Source: Pseudomonadota bacterium
GTDB lineage: Bacteria; Pseudomonadota; Gammaproteobacteria; Steroidobacterales; Steroidobacteraceae
Assembly (NCBI GenBank): GCA_016705325.1
Contig: JADIYJ010000017.1
Location: 58,421-122,420, forward strand
DNA length: 64,000 nucleotides
Direction of reading: 5' to 3'
The position numbers and the translations under genes are program-made. The notes under the pieces were generated by a model that saw only the letters and a program-made list of their open reading frames with translations, was not told the DNA's origin and did no database searches. Shown in pieces: positions 51,566 to 61,226 of the stretch (the stretch's first letter is position 1; each line of letters begins with the position of its first letter).

Positions 51566-52663
51566 TCAGACGTTGAAGCGGAAGTGCATGACGTCGCCTT
51601 CGCGCACGACGTACTCCTTGCCTTCGAGCCGCATCTTGCCCGCCTCCTTCGCGCCCTGCTCGCCCTTGCAGGCGATGAAGTCTTTGTAGGCGATCACTTC
51701 GGCGCGGATGAAGCCCTTCTCGAAATCCGTGTGGATCACGCCGGCCGCCTGCGGCGCGTGCGCGCCGACATGCGTGGTCCACGCACGCACCTCCTTGACA
51801 CCCGCGGTGAAGAACGTCAGCAGGCCGAGCAGGTGGTACGCCGCGCGGATCACGCGGTCGAGACCCGGCTCGTGCAGCCCGAGTTCTTCAAGGAACGCGA
51901 GGCGATCGCCTTCGTCGAGCTGTGCGATCTCCGCTTCGATCGCCGCGCACACGGGGACGACGTCCGCGCCTTCGGTCGCGGCTCGCTCACGCACGGCGTC
52001 CAGGTACGGATTGTTCTCGAAGCCACCCTCGGCCACGTTCGCCACGTACATCAGCGGCTTGAGCGTGATCAGGTGGTACTCGCGCAGCAGGGGTCGCTCG
52101 GCGATCGGGTCCAGCGGCAGCGTGCGCGCCGGCTTGCCCGCGTCGAGGTGATCCTGCATGCGCTTCAGCACGTCGCGCAGGCGCACGGCGTCCTTGTCGC
52201 CCGCCTTGGCGTCCTTCTCAGCGCGGCGGTGGGCACGCTCGACGGTGTCGAGGTCGGCGAGCGCGAGTTCGGTGTTGATCACGTCGATGTCGCTGAGCGG
52301 GTCGATGCGGCCTGCGACGTGCACGATGTCGTCGTTGACGAAGCAGCGCACGACGTGCGCAATAGCATCGGTCTCGCGGATGTGCGCGAGGAACTTGTTG
52401 CCGAGTCCTTCACCTTTCGAAGCACCAGCCACGAGGCCTGCAATGTCGACGAACTCGACGGTGGTGGGCAGGATTCTCTCGGGTTTTACGATCCCGGCGA
52501 GCGCCTGCAGGCGCAGGTCCGGCACCGGCACGACACCCACGTTCGGGTCGATCGTGCAGAACGGATAGTTCGCGGCCGCTGCGTTCTGCGCCTGCGTAAC
52601 CGCATTGAAGAGCGTCGACTTGCCCACGTTGGGAAGACCGACGATGCCGCACTTGATGCCCAT
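51566..52663 (-). CDS. ychF: Redox-regulated ATPase/GTPase YchF (Obg-like)
   Basis: A 365-residue protein, normal length. P-loop GLPNVGKSTLFNAV (residues 8-21), D-I-A-G-L switch motif and V-A-N-V-A-E-G in place of NKxD, which is why YchF prefers ATP. A C-terminal TGS domain (LGLLTFFTAGVKEVRAWT) ends YVVREGDVMHFRFNV. It binds ribosomes and affects oxidative stress response. No purine-rich ribosome site is seen; heptamer element 2 abuts the ATG. Confidence 0.96.
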   Translation of the reverse strand: MGIKCGIVGLPNVGKSTLFNAVTQAQNAAAANYPFCTIDPNVGVVPVPDLRLQALAGIVKPERILPTTVEFVDIAGLVAGASKGEGLGNKFLAHIRETDAIAHVVRCFVNDDIVHVAGRIDPLSDIDVINTELALADLDTVERAHRRAEKDAKAGDKDAVRLRDVLKRMQDHLDAGKPARTLPLDPIAERPLLREYHLITLKPLMYVANVAEGGFENNPYLDAVRERAATEGADVVPVCAAIEAEIAQLDEGDRLAFLEELGLHEPGLDRVIRAAYHLLGLLTFFTAGVKEVRAWTTHVGAHAPQAAGVIHTDFEKGFIRAEVIAYKDFIACKGEQGAKEAGKMRLEGKEYVVREGDVMHFRFNV

Positions 52664-52666
52664 AGG

Positions 52667-52789
52667 AAGTGATTAGTGATTAGTGATTAGTGATTAGTGA
52701 TTAGTGATTAGTGATTAGTGATTGTTGCCTGGTGGTTGGTGATTTGCCGGCCGTCGCCTGGTCACTAATCACTATTCACCAATCACTTT
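52667..52789. repeat. Inverted heptamer element 2 (ychF-pth junction)
   Basis: Eight perfect AGTGATT units lie at 52668-52723. A GC-rich centre follows, then the reversed tract TAATCAC/TATTCAC/CAATCAC at 52763-52789. The right tract runs into pth and gives its last codons and stop (TAG at 52772-52774). Confidence 0.88.
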
Positions 52790-53362
52790 CGTGTGCAGGC
52801 GGTTCATCGCCTTGTCGGCGCCTTCGCGCAGCAGCACGGCGAGCGAGTCGAGGCCGGCATCGATTGCGTCGACGATAGCGTTTTCCTCGGCCGGCCGCGC
52901 GCGCTGCAGCACGTAATCGATGACTTGTGACTTGTCACCGGGATGTCCGACTCCGAGCCGCAACCGCCAGAAATCGGCGCCGCAGTGGGTGATGGCGTCG
53001 CGCAGGCCGTTGTGACCGCCGTGGCCACCGCCGAGCTTGAGTCGCGCGACGCCGCACGGCAGGTCCAGGTCGTCGTGCACGACGAGCACGGCCGACACGG
53101 GTGCCTTGATGTAGTCCATCAGCGCGCGGATCGAGAGGCCGCTGCGGTTCATGTAGGTCTGCGGCTTCAGCAGCACCAGCTCCGTGCCCTCGACGACCAC
53201 CTTGGCGATCTCGCCCTGGTAGCGCGCATGCGCACGAAACTGCACGCCTTGCCGATAGGCAAGCGCGTCGACGAACCAGAATCCCGCGTTGTGACGCGTG
53301 AGCCGGTGTTCGGGCCCCGGATTGCCGAGCCCGACCACGATCTGCAACGGTGTGCCGGCCAT
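52772..53362 (-). CDS. pth: Peptidyl-tRNA hydrolase
   Basis: A 196-residue protein of usual length. It has VGLGNPGPEHRLTRHNAGFWFVD with the catalytic histidine in RHN, LKPQTYMNRSG, HDDLDLP and GGGHGGHNGLRD. It frees tRNA from peptidyl-tRNA. The last residues and the TAG stop are encoded by the heptamer element, so the C-terminus was probably trimmed or changed by it. Confidence 0.95.
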   Translation of the reverse strand: MAGTPLQIVVGLGNPGPEHRLTRHNAGFWFVDALAYRQGVQFRAHARYQGEIAKVVVEGTELVLLKPQTYMNRSGLSIRALMDYIKAPVSAVLVVHDDLDLPCGVARLKLGGGHGGHNGLRDAITHCGADFWRLRLGVGHPGDKSQVIDYVLQRARPAEENAIVDAIDAGLDSLAVLLREGADKAMNRLHTKVIGE

Positions 53363-53380
53363 GATGATCGTTCTGCCTGG

Positions 53381-53419
53381 AAAAAGCGAAAACCGGGCCG
53401 CCCCGTGCAGGGCGGCCCG
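53381..53419 (-). terminator. Intrinsic terminator after rplY
   Basis: On the minus strand CGGGCCGCC pairs with GGCGGCCCG (53394-53402 with 53411-53419), and GTTTTCGCTTTTT follows. It ends the rplY transcript before pth, which starts at 53362. Confidence 0.8.
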
Positions 53420-53421
53420 CT

Positions 53422-53452
53422 CGCTCCGGCCGCATGTACTGCGGCCGGAGCG
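53422..53452. other. Second perfect hairpin after rplY
   Basis: CGCTCCGGCCGCA (53422-53434) pairs with TGCGGCCGGAGCG (53440-53452) over five bases, seven bases after the rplY stop. In line with the terminator it may protect the 3' end or help termination. Confidence 0.7.
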
Positions 53453-53458
53453 TTCGCG

Positions 53459-54172
53459 TTACTTCTTGGCGTCCTTCTTGGCTTCGGCAGGCTTTGCTGC
53501 CGCCGGCTTGGCCGCTGCCGCTGCGCCCGCCGCTGGAGCCGCCGCAGGAGCGGCACCCGCTGCCGCCTCGGCGCCAGCCGCCGCTTCCGGCTCTTCGGCT
53601 GCGCGCGCGTGGTGGATCGAAACGATCGGCGCATTGCGACCGTGCGTCAACTCGGGGATCTCGACGCCTGCCGGCACCTTGAGATCGGCGAGGTACAGCA
53701 TCTGGTTCAGGTCGACGGCCGACAGGTCGACTTCGACGAACTCCGGCAGGTCCTTCGGCAGGCAGGTGATCTCGACTTCGTTGCGCAGGTGCGAAACGAC
53801 GCCGCCCTTCTTGACGCCCGGCGAACCGGCCTCGCCCTTGAAGTGCAGCGGGATCGTGATGCGGATCTTCTCGTCGTCGAGGACGCGCTGCAGGTCGATG
53901 TGAACGACTGCGTTCTTCGCCGGGTGACGCTGCACGTCCTTGAGGATCGCCGCCTGGTTCAGCTCGCCGACCTTCAGGTTGATGATCGTCGAGTAGAAGC
54001 GCTCGTTGTCGAGCAGCAGCAGCAGCTTGGTGTGATCGAGCGACAGCGCGCGCGGATCACGGTGGCCACCGTAGAGGATGGCAGGGACCTTGTTCGCGTG
54101 ACGCAGGCGGCGGCTCGCACCTTTGCCCTGCGCGTCACGGAACTCGGCGACGAGTTCGAATGCAGTCTTCAT
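53459..54172 (-). CDS. rplY: 50S ribosomal protein L25, Ctc-type long form
   Basis: A 237-residue protein from ATG 54172, with GGAG upstream. Residues 5-100 are the 5S-rRNA-binding L25 domain (GKGASRRLRHANKVPAILYG). Residues 100-190 are the TL5/Ctc C-terminal beta domain. The final 45 are an Ala/Pro/Lys tail. E. coli L25 has only the first part; the long form is common in Xanthomonas-type and many other bacteria. Confidence 0.95.
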   Translation of the reverse strand: MKTAFELVAEFRDAQGKGASRRLRHANKVPAILYGGHRDPRALSLDHTKLLLLLDNERFYSTIINLKVGELNQAAILKDVQRHPAKNAVVHIDLQRVLDDEKIRITIPLHFKGEAGSPGVKKGGVVSHLRNEVEITCLPKDLPEFVEVDLSAVDLNQMLYLADLKVPAGVEIPELTHGRNAPIVSIHHARAAEEPEAAAGAEAAAGAAPAAAPAAGAAAAAKPAAAKPAEAKKDAKK

Positions 54173-54236
54173 TTGTAAACTCCAGTTGCACGAAAAATGC
54201 CGCTGCATCCGCGACCAGAATGCGGCAGCTCCAAAG

Positions 54237-54379
54237 AAGTGATTAGTGATTGGTGAGTAGTGATTAGCCGGAAGCAAGAGCGGGTAGCGCCACCTCCGAC
54301 TATTCACTAATCACTAATCACTAATCACTAATCACTAATCACTAATCACTAATCACTAATCACTAACCACTAATCACTT
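54237..54379. repeat. Inverted heptamer element 3 (prs-rplY junction)
   Basis: A left tract at 54237-54267 (AGTGATT/GGTGAGT units) faces eight perfect TAATCAC units at 54308-54363 plus variants to 54379. The centre (GAAGCAAGAGCGGGTAG) is GC-rich. It lies between the prs stop (54385) and rplY start (54172). Confidence 0.88.
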
Positions 54380-54384
54380 CTCAC

Positions 54385-55338
54385 TCAGTCCAGATACAGC
54401 GAACTCACCGACTCCTCGTCCCGGATGCGACGCATCGTCTCGGCCAGCAGGCCCGCGACCGACAACTGACGGATCTTGCGGCACGCCAGCGCGTTCTCAC
54501 GCAGCGGGATCGTGTCCGTCACCACCAGCTCGTCGAGCGCCGAAGTCTCGATGCGGTCCACCGCGGGGCCCGACAGCACCGGGTGGGTGATGTAGGCCGC
54601 GACGCGCTTCGCACCGTGGTCCTTCAAGGCCTTCGCCGCGTGGCACAGCGTGCCCGCGGTATCCACCATGTCGTCGACGAGGACGCAGCTCTTGCCCTCG
54701 ACCTCGCCGATGATGTTCATCACTTCCGAGACGTTGGCCCGCGGGCGGCGCTTGTCGATGATCGCGAGGTCCGCGTCGTCGAGGCGCTTCGCGATCGCTC
54801 GCGCACGCACCACGCCACCGACATCCGGCGACACCACCACGAGGTCGGCGTACTTCTGCCGCCACACCTCGCCGAGCAGCACCGGCGACGAGTACACGTT
54901 GTCCACGGGGATGTCGAAGAATCCCTGGATCTGGTCCGCGTGCAGGTCGACCGTCAGCATTCGATGCACACCGACCCCGGCGACCATGTTGGCCACCACC
55001 TTGGCCGTGATCGCGACGCGCGTGGCGCGCGGGCGTCGATCCTGGCGGGCGTAGCCGAAATACGGCATCACCGCGGTGATGCGGGCGGCCGAAGCGCGCC
55101 GGCACGCATCCACCATCAACAGCAGCTCCATCAAGTGGTCGTTCGCCGGCGGGCACGTCGACTGCAGGATGAAGACGTCGCGCCCGCGCACGTTCTCCAT
55201 CAGCTCGACCGTGACTTCGCCGTCACTGAAGCGACCAACGTGGGCACGGCCCAGCGGCACCTGCAGGTATCGCGCAATGTCCTGCGCGAGCTGCGGGTTC
55301 GCGTTGCCCGTGAACACCGCCATCATGGGGCCGTCCAT
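54385..55338 (-). CDS. prs: Ribose-phosphate pyrophosphokinase
   Basis: A 317-residue protein. It has VGRFSDGEVTVELMENVRGR, PYFGYARQDRRPRATRVAI, TVDLHADQIQGFFDIP, VVSPDVGGVVRARAIAKRL and VLVDDMVDTAGTL. It makes PRPP from ribose 5-phosphate and ATP. The usual ispE-tRNA-Gln-prs-rplY-pth gene order is kept. A Met-Met inside the first residues could be the true start. Confidence 0.95.
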   Translation of the reverse strand: MDGPMMAVFTGNANPQLAQDIARYLQVPLGRAHVGRFSDGEVTVELMENVRGRDVFILQSTCPPANDHLMELLLMVDACRRASAARITAVMPYFGYARQDRRPRATRVAITAKVVANMVAGVGVHRMLTVDLHADQIQGFFDIPVDNVYSSPVLLGEVWRQKYADLVVVSPDVGGVVRARAIAKRLDDADLAIIDKRRPRANVSEVMNIIGEVEGKSCVLVDDMVDTAGTLCHAAKALKDHGAKRVAAYITHPVLSGPAVDRIETSALDELVVTDTIPLRENALACRKIRQLSVAGLLAETMRRIRDEESVSSLYLD

Positions 55339-55364
55339 CTACGCGCCTCTCCCGTAATCCCGGT

Positions 55365-55439
55365 TGGCTGGGGTGGAAGGATTCGAACCTCCGAATGGCG
55401 GGATCAAAACCCGCTGCCTTACCACTTGGCGACACCCCA
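55365..55439 (-). tRNA. tRNA-Gln (TTG), CCA encoded
   Basis: A 75-base gene. The acceptor TGGGGTG pairs with CACCCCA, discriminator G, and CCA is encoded at 55365-55367. The anticodon loop has TTTTGAT with TTG as anticodon, and the T-arm is GGAGGTTCGAATCCTTC. It sits between ispE and prs, as in other gammaproteobacteria. Confidence 0.95.
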
Positions 55440-55495
55440 ACGCATTCGTTGCCCAAGCCGGTCGTCGTACCGCCCGCAAGCCGACACCAACCGCA

Positions 55496-56387
55496 TCATC
55501 CCGGCCCGAACTGGCGCTCGAACTGCAGACGCGCAGTGAGCGGCGACTGATTGAGGCCGTGCGCAACCCATCCCCGCCACTCGCCTGGCTTGTCCGCGAG
55601 CACCGCAGCCGCGTGCATCGCATCAGTCATCGGTGCGAAAACACAGGAGCCGGTGCCCGTGAGTCGCGCAGGCCCGTGGCGACCGAGCCAGTCGAGCGCG
55701 CCCGCGACGACCGGGTACCGACGCCGGACCACGGGTTCGCAATCGTTCCGACCGCCAGTCTGCAGGAAGCCGGCAATTGTGATGACCGGAGAATCCCTTG
55801 TCAATTCAGGGGCTTTGAAGACCTCAGCCGTACTGATGGCGACCTCGGGCTGCAGCAGCAGGTAGACCGGCTCCGGGAAGTCGACCGGCACCAGGCGCTC
55901 CCCCACGCCCTCGGCCCAGGCCGCGTGGCCATGCACGAATACAGGAACGTCAGCGCCAAGCTTCAATCCGAGTTCGGCCAGGCGTTCGTTGTCGAAGCCG
56001 ATTTCCCATAAATGATTCAGAGCGACCAGCACCGTAGCAGCATCCGAGCTTCCACCGCCCACCCCACCGCCCATCGGTAGATTTTTTGCAAGCTCGATTG
56101 CCACTCCCTGCCTCAAAGGCTGCCCCGGTTTCCGCCGCGGCGGCGGCCAGACGACGGGCGGCGCGCACAACGAGGTCATCCTCGGCGCCGACCCCCGGCA
56201 GTGCGCTCAACCTTTCAATGACGCCGGGTGGGCGCTGGTAAAAGCGAATCGAGTCGCACAGATCGATGAACTGAAACGCGGTCTGCAGCTCGTGATAGCC
56301 GTCGGGCCGGTGCCCCACGACGTGCAGGAACAGGTTCAGCTTGCCCGGCGCGGGCCACGACGCGGGGTGTCCCAGCGGGCGGTTCAT
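55496..56387 (-). CDS. ispE: 4-diphosphocytidyl-2-C-methyl-D-erythritol kinase IspE, with an apparent frameshift
   Basis: From ATG 56387 (ATGA overlap with lolB) the frame gives the IspE start: PAPGKLNLFLHVVGHRPDGY, then LAAAAAETGAAFEAG. The rest, from GVAIELAKNLPMGGGVGGG with S-S-D-A-A, is in a different frame down to 55496. One base too many in the C-run at 56106-56108 (GGG on the coding strand) explains it; with GG the reading passes smoothly to E-A-G-V-A-I. IspE phosphorylates CDP-ME in isoprenoid synthesis and should be essential, so a sequence error is likely. Confidence 0.88.
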
Positions 56388-56977
56388 GGAATCGGCAGGA
56401 CCCAGTCGTCGACGATGATCTTCACCCGCGCCCCGTTCGTCGTTGCCGTCAGGCGCGCGGGCAGGCTCCAACCGGCCTCCGATGTCAGTTCCTCATAACT
56501 GACGACCCAGCCGCCCTGGACGAACCCGGGTACCGAACTCGAGCTGGTTTGCACGGGCCCGCTCCCCGAACCTGCCGGTGCCGGCCCACCAAGCATCCAG
56601 TAACGCAGTTCGGCCAGGGGCAGCTTCACACCGAGCCGGCGCTCCAGTTCGGCCCTCGCGGCCTCGCCATTAAGAGGCTGACCCGCGCCGTCAGACAACT
56701 CGATCGTGGTGCCGTCCGTGATCAGCGCCAATCCACCCGCACCCAATGGTCCGCGCAAGGTGAGTTCGGTGCGCTCGGAGCGCTGCTGCCAGACGAAGCT
56801 GCCGCTGCCGCCTTCACCTTGCGCAACGAGGGCGATGCGCCCCCTGGCCATCCATTGCGTGAGTTGCTCGGGATCGGCCGGGCGCGACCCGGACGGGCTG
56901 CCAACGGGAGTCGTCGCACAGCCTGTCACTAGCAGCGCACACGCCAGGGTCGCGAACCACGGACGCAGGTGGAACAT
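56384..56977 (-). CDS. lolB: Outer-membrane lipoprotein receptor LolB
   Basis: A 197-residue lipoprotein with lipobox L-V-T-G-C20. It has ARGRIALVAQGEGGSGSF, W-Q-Q-R, L-R-G-P-L-G-A-G and the central WMLGGPAPAG, typical of LolB. It receives lipoproteins from LolA at the outer membrane. Its stop overlaps the ispE start. Confidence 0.9.
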   Translation of the reverse strand: MFHLRPWFATLACALLVTGCATTPVGSPSGSRPADPEQLTQWMARGRIALVAQGEGGSGSFVWQQRSERTELTLRGPLGAGGLALITDGTTIELSDGAGQPLNGEAARAELERRLGVKLPLAELRYWMLGGPAPAGSGSGPVQTSSSSVPGFVQGGWVVSYEELTSEAGWSLPARLTATTNGARVKIIVDDWVLPIP

Positions 56978-56992
56978 GGGCCTGCCCGCGGT

Positions 56993-58681
56993 TCAGGGAC
57001 CGGCGCGCTCGATCCGCGTGCGCAGTTTCCCGTTCTCGGGCGCTTTCGCGAGCGCCGCTTGCCACGTAGCGCGGGCCGCCTTCTCGTCGCCCATCGCCCA
57101 CTGCACCTCGCCGATGTGCAGGTCGATCTCAGGGTCGGCGCCCGACTCGTTGGCACGCCGCAGGTGGTCGAGTGCTGCGGTGTAATTGCCTTCCTTGTAC
57201 AGCAGCCAACCCATGCTATCGAGCGTGGCTGCATTGTCGGGCGACTGCGCCAGTGCGGCCGTGAGCAGCTCACGCGCCTCGGGCAGGTTCCGGCCGTTGT
57301 CGGCCAGCGTGTAGCCGAGCGCGTTCTGCACGTGCGCATCGCCGGGACGTTCGGCAAGCAACGCGCGCAGGTCGCGGATAGCGGCATCTTCCTTGCCCGT
57401 GCGCTCGAGGAAGAACGCGCGGTTCAGCCGCAGCTCGAGCGCGTCCGGATACCGCGCGAGGCCTTCCTCGAATACCTGCGCAGCGCGGCGCGTGTCGCCG
57501 CGATACTCCAGCAGGCCTGCCTTCGCCGAATAGACGGCGGGCGCGAGCTGCGGCTGCGTGCGGGCGAGTTCGTCAAGGTGAGTGGCGCCGGCGTCGGTGC
57601 CCGACTGCTCGGCCTTGATGCGCGCCACTCGCTGCTGTGCCGCGAGATTGTAGTCGCCGCCCGCAACGCGCGAGTAATAGCGCAAGGCACGGTCCGTGTC
57701 CTTGCGTCGCTCGGCAATCACGCCGAGGAAATACAATGCCTCATACGACTGGGCGCCCGTAGCCAGCAGGTTTTCGAACTGCGCCGACGCCGCGTCGAGG
57801 TTGTCGGCATCGAGCTCCATCGCACCCAGCATGCGGATCGCTCCCGGCACCACGGTCTTGCCGGTGGTGTAAGGCGTGAGCATGGCTCGTGCCTCCTGGT
57901 CACGACCGGTCGCCGACAGCAGCAGCGCGTACTCGAGGTGTGTACCGACATCGGAATCCGGTGCGGTAACGAGGTCGCGCGCGGTGGCCAGGCCCTCGTC
58001 GTCCTTGCCGGTCGCAATCTGCGTGCGCGCTAGCAGCATCTGTGCGGGCTTCCAGAACGGCGCCTTGGCCACGGCCGTCTCCGCGGATTTCCCGGCGACC
58101 GCAAAATTGTCGGCCCGCAGGGCTGCGCTGCCGTGTGCGTAATATCCTTCACCGACGCCGGGGTGCCGGGCCGAGAGGCGCCGGAAGAGTTCCATGACAT
58201 CGGTCGCGACGCCCTCGTCGCCGATCACGGGCAGCAACGCCAGGAACCCCGCGGCCGGGCTGAGGTAGACGGTGTCGAGCAGGTAACCGAACTGCGCTTC
58301 CGCGTCATCGAGTCGATGCAGCTTGAGCGCGACAATGCCAGCGTACCGATGCGCGTTCTCGCTGGTCGAGTTGATCTCCAGCCAGCGGTCAGCGGCCAGC
58401 GCAGCCTCCCGCAGCTGGGTGTGATCAAACGCTGCGCGCGTGGCCTGCTCGGCGATCATCTCGTCGTCGGAGCGCTGGGCGGCCTCGCGGTACATCCGCG
58501 CGCCGGCCGGATAGTCGCCCCGGTCGAACGCGGCTTCCGCTTCGACCAGGCGGGCCTCGGGCAGCATTGCATCGCCCGTGTCCCCGGGGCTGGCAGGGTC
58601 CGTCGCGGCGCAAGCCACGAGTAAACCGAGGAAGATCGCGCCAAGGGCGCTACGGCAGGCACGGATAATGCGGATTGGCAT
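56993..58681 (-). CDS. TPR-repeat lipoprotein
   Basis: A 562-residue protein from ATG 58681. The signal ends L-L-V-A-C (lipobox), followed by about ten tetratricopeptide repeats: units such as GDYPAGARMYREAAQRSDDE and YPDALELRLNRAFFLERTGK are clear. It is encoded just before lolB, as in several gammaproteobacteria, and is probably a periplasmic or outer-membrane scaffold. Function unknown. Its start lies 89 bases from that of hemA, which is on the other strand. Confidence 0.82.
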   Translation of the reverse strand: MPIRIIRACRSALGAIFLGLLVACAATDPASPGDTGDAMLPEARLVEAEAAFDRGDYPAGARMYREAAQRSDDEMIAEQATRAAFDHTQLREAALAADRWLEINSTSENAHRYAGIVALKLHRLDDAEAQFGYLLDTVYLSPAAGFLALLPVIGDEGVATDVMELFRRLSARHPGVGEGYYAHGSAALRADNFAVAGKSAETAVAKAPFWKPAQMLLARTQIATGKDDEGLATARDLVTAPDSDVGTHLEYALLLSATGRDQEARAMLTPYTTGKTVVPGAIRMLGAMELDADNLDAASAQFENLLATGAQSYEALYFLGVIAERRKDTDRALRYYSRVAGGDYNLAAQQRVARIKAEQSGTDAGATHLDELARTQPQLAPAVYSAKAGLLEYRGDTRRAAQVFEEGLARYPDALELRLNRAFFLERTGKEDAAIRDLRALLAERPGDAHVQNALGYTLADNGRNLPEARELLTAALAQSPDNAATLDSMGWLLYKEGNYTAALDHLRRANESGADPEIDLHIGEVQWAMGDEKAARATWQAALAKAPENGKLRTRIERAGP

Positions 58682-58770
58682 GGCATCGGCACTATAGCCG
58701 AAGCTCACTGCAGCTTGTGTTGCGGGGTCCGTTCACCCAGAATTTCGCGACTTTCCAGACCAGGTCCCGG

Positions 58771-60029
58771 ATGTCTCTCGTCGTCGTCGGCATCAACCAC
58801 CGCACCGCTCCGGTCGAAGTCCGTGAGCGCGTGGTCTTCGAGCCGGCTCGCATCCCGGAAGCGTTGCAGCAACTGCGAAACCTGCCGGACGTCCAGGAGA
58901 CCGTCATCGTCTCGACGTGCAACCGGACCGAGCTCTATTGCGTCGCCGAGAATCTCGGCCAGGCCGAACTCGGGGAGTGGCTGCAGCGGTATCACGGACT
59001 CGGCGTGCCGCTGCACCACAGTCTCTATCACCACGACGAGGACAGGGCCGTCACCCACGCGTTCTCGGTCGCGTCGGGCCTCGACTCGATGGTGCTCGGC
59101 GAGCCGCAGATCCTCGGCCAGCTCAAGGACGCCTACCGGCTCGCGCAGGAAGCGGGTACCACCGGCCCGGTGCTGAACCGACTGTTCCAGTCCGCGTTCT
59201 CGGTAGCGAAGCGAGTGCGCACCGAAACCAAGATCGGCGCCAACGCCGTATCCGTCGCTTCGGCCGCCGTGGCGATGGCGCGCACAGTGTTCGCGAGCTT
59301 CGACAACCGGACGGCGCTCCTGGTGGGTGCAGGTGAAACCGTCGCGCTTGCGGCAAGGCACCTGTACGCCGACGGCCTGCGCCGGATGATCATTGCCAAC
59401 CGCAGCATCGACCGCGCGCGCGAACTGGCCGCCGAATTCCACGGTTTCGCGATTGGCCTCGACGAGATTCCGAACCACCTGAAGGAAGCCGACATCGTCG
59501 TCGCGTCGACGGCCGCCCCGCATTCGATCATCACGCGACACATGACGGAGCAGGCGCTGCGCGCCCGCAAGCGCCGCCCGATGTTCATGGTGGACATCGC
59601 GGTGCCGCGAGACATCGACGCCGACGTGGCCGAACTCGAGGACGTCTACCTTTTCACGGTCGACGACCTGCAGTCGGTCGTCAACGGAAACCTCGAGGGG
59701 CGCCGCCAGGCCGCCCAGGAGGCCGGCGCGCTGATCGACGCCGAGGTCGAGCGTTTCGCGCATCTGCTGCGCACGCGCGACGCCGCGCCGCTCATCCGCC
59801 GCCTGCGCGAAGACGCGGACCGCACGCGCCAGCGCACGCTCGAACAGGCCAGGCTGATGCTCGCCCACGGCAAGAGCCAGGACGAGGTCCTGAGCTTTCT
59901 CGCCAACACGCTCACGAACCGGCTCATCCACGCGCCCAGCCAGCGGCTGCGCGACGCGGCGGAGACCGGCGACGGCGAGATCATCGAGACGATCGCCGAC
60001 ATCTACCGGCTCGATCAGCCGCGCGATAG

Positions 60030-60033
<4 letters not shown>
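58771..60033 (+). CDS. hemA: Glutamyl-tRNA reductase
   Basis: A 420-residue protein from ATG 58771; a frame back to 58675 is not used. Catalytic cysteine is in VSTCNRTELY, followed by GLDSMVLGEPQILGQLKDA and the NADPH site LLVGAGETVALAARHL. It makes glutamate-1-semialdehyde, the first step of heme. The stop overlaps the prfA start by four bases (ATGA). Confidence 0.95.
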
Positions 60034-61107
<1,074 letters not shown>

Positions 61108-61109
<2 letters not shown>

Positions 61110-61221
61110 GTAGTGAATAGTGAATAGTGAGTAGCCAGAGGAGCGGCCGTCGCAGCAGCAACAACTGCGCCTCCGACCGCTCACTATTCACTATTCACTA
61201 ATCACTAATCACTAATCACTT
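61108..61221. repeat. Inverted heptamer element 4 (prfA-prmC junction)
   Basis: AGTGAAT/AGTGAGT units (61108-61134) face TATTCAC/TAATCAC units (61182-61221). The 47-base centre is GC-rich and shares CCTCCGAC with element 3. It ends six bases before the prmC ATG, where a ribosome site would be expected; that stretch is TCACTTCCCCC. Confidence 0.87.
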
Positions 61222-61226
61222 CCCCC

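Noticed and set aside
52668..52723. CRISPR array in the heptamer tracts
   Set aside because: Units are seven bases with no spacers, and the tracts are inverted, not directly spaced.
55496..56387. ispE as a true pseudogene or a programmed frameshift
   Set aside because: The gene is essential in its pathway, the rest is well conserved, and no slippery heptamer or stem is seen at the shift; a sequence error is simpler.
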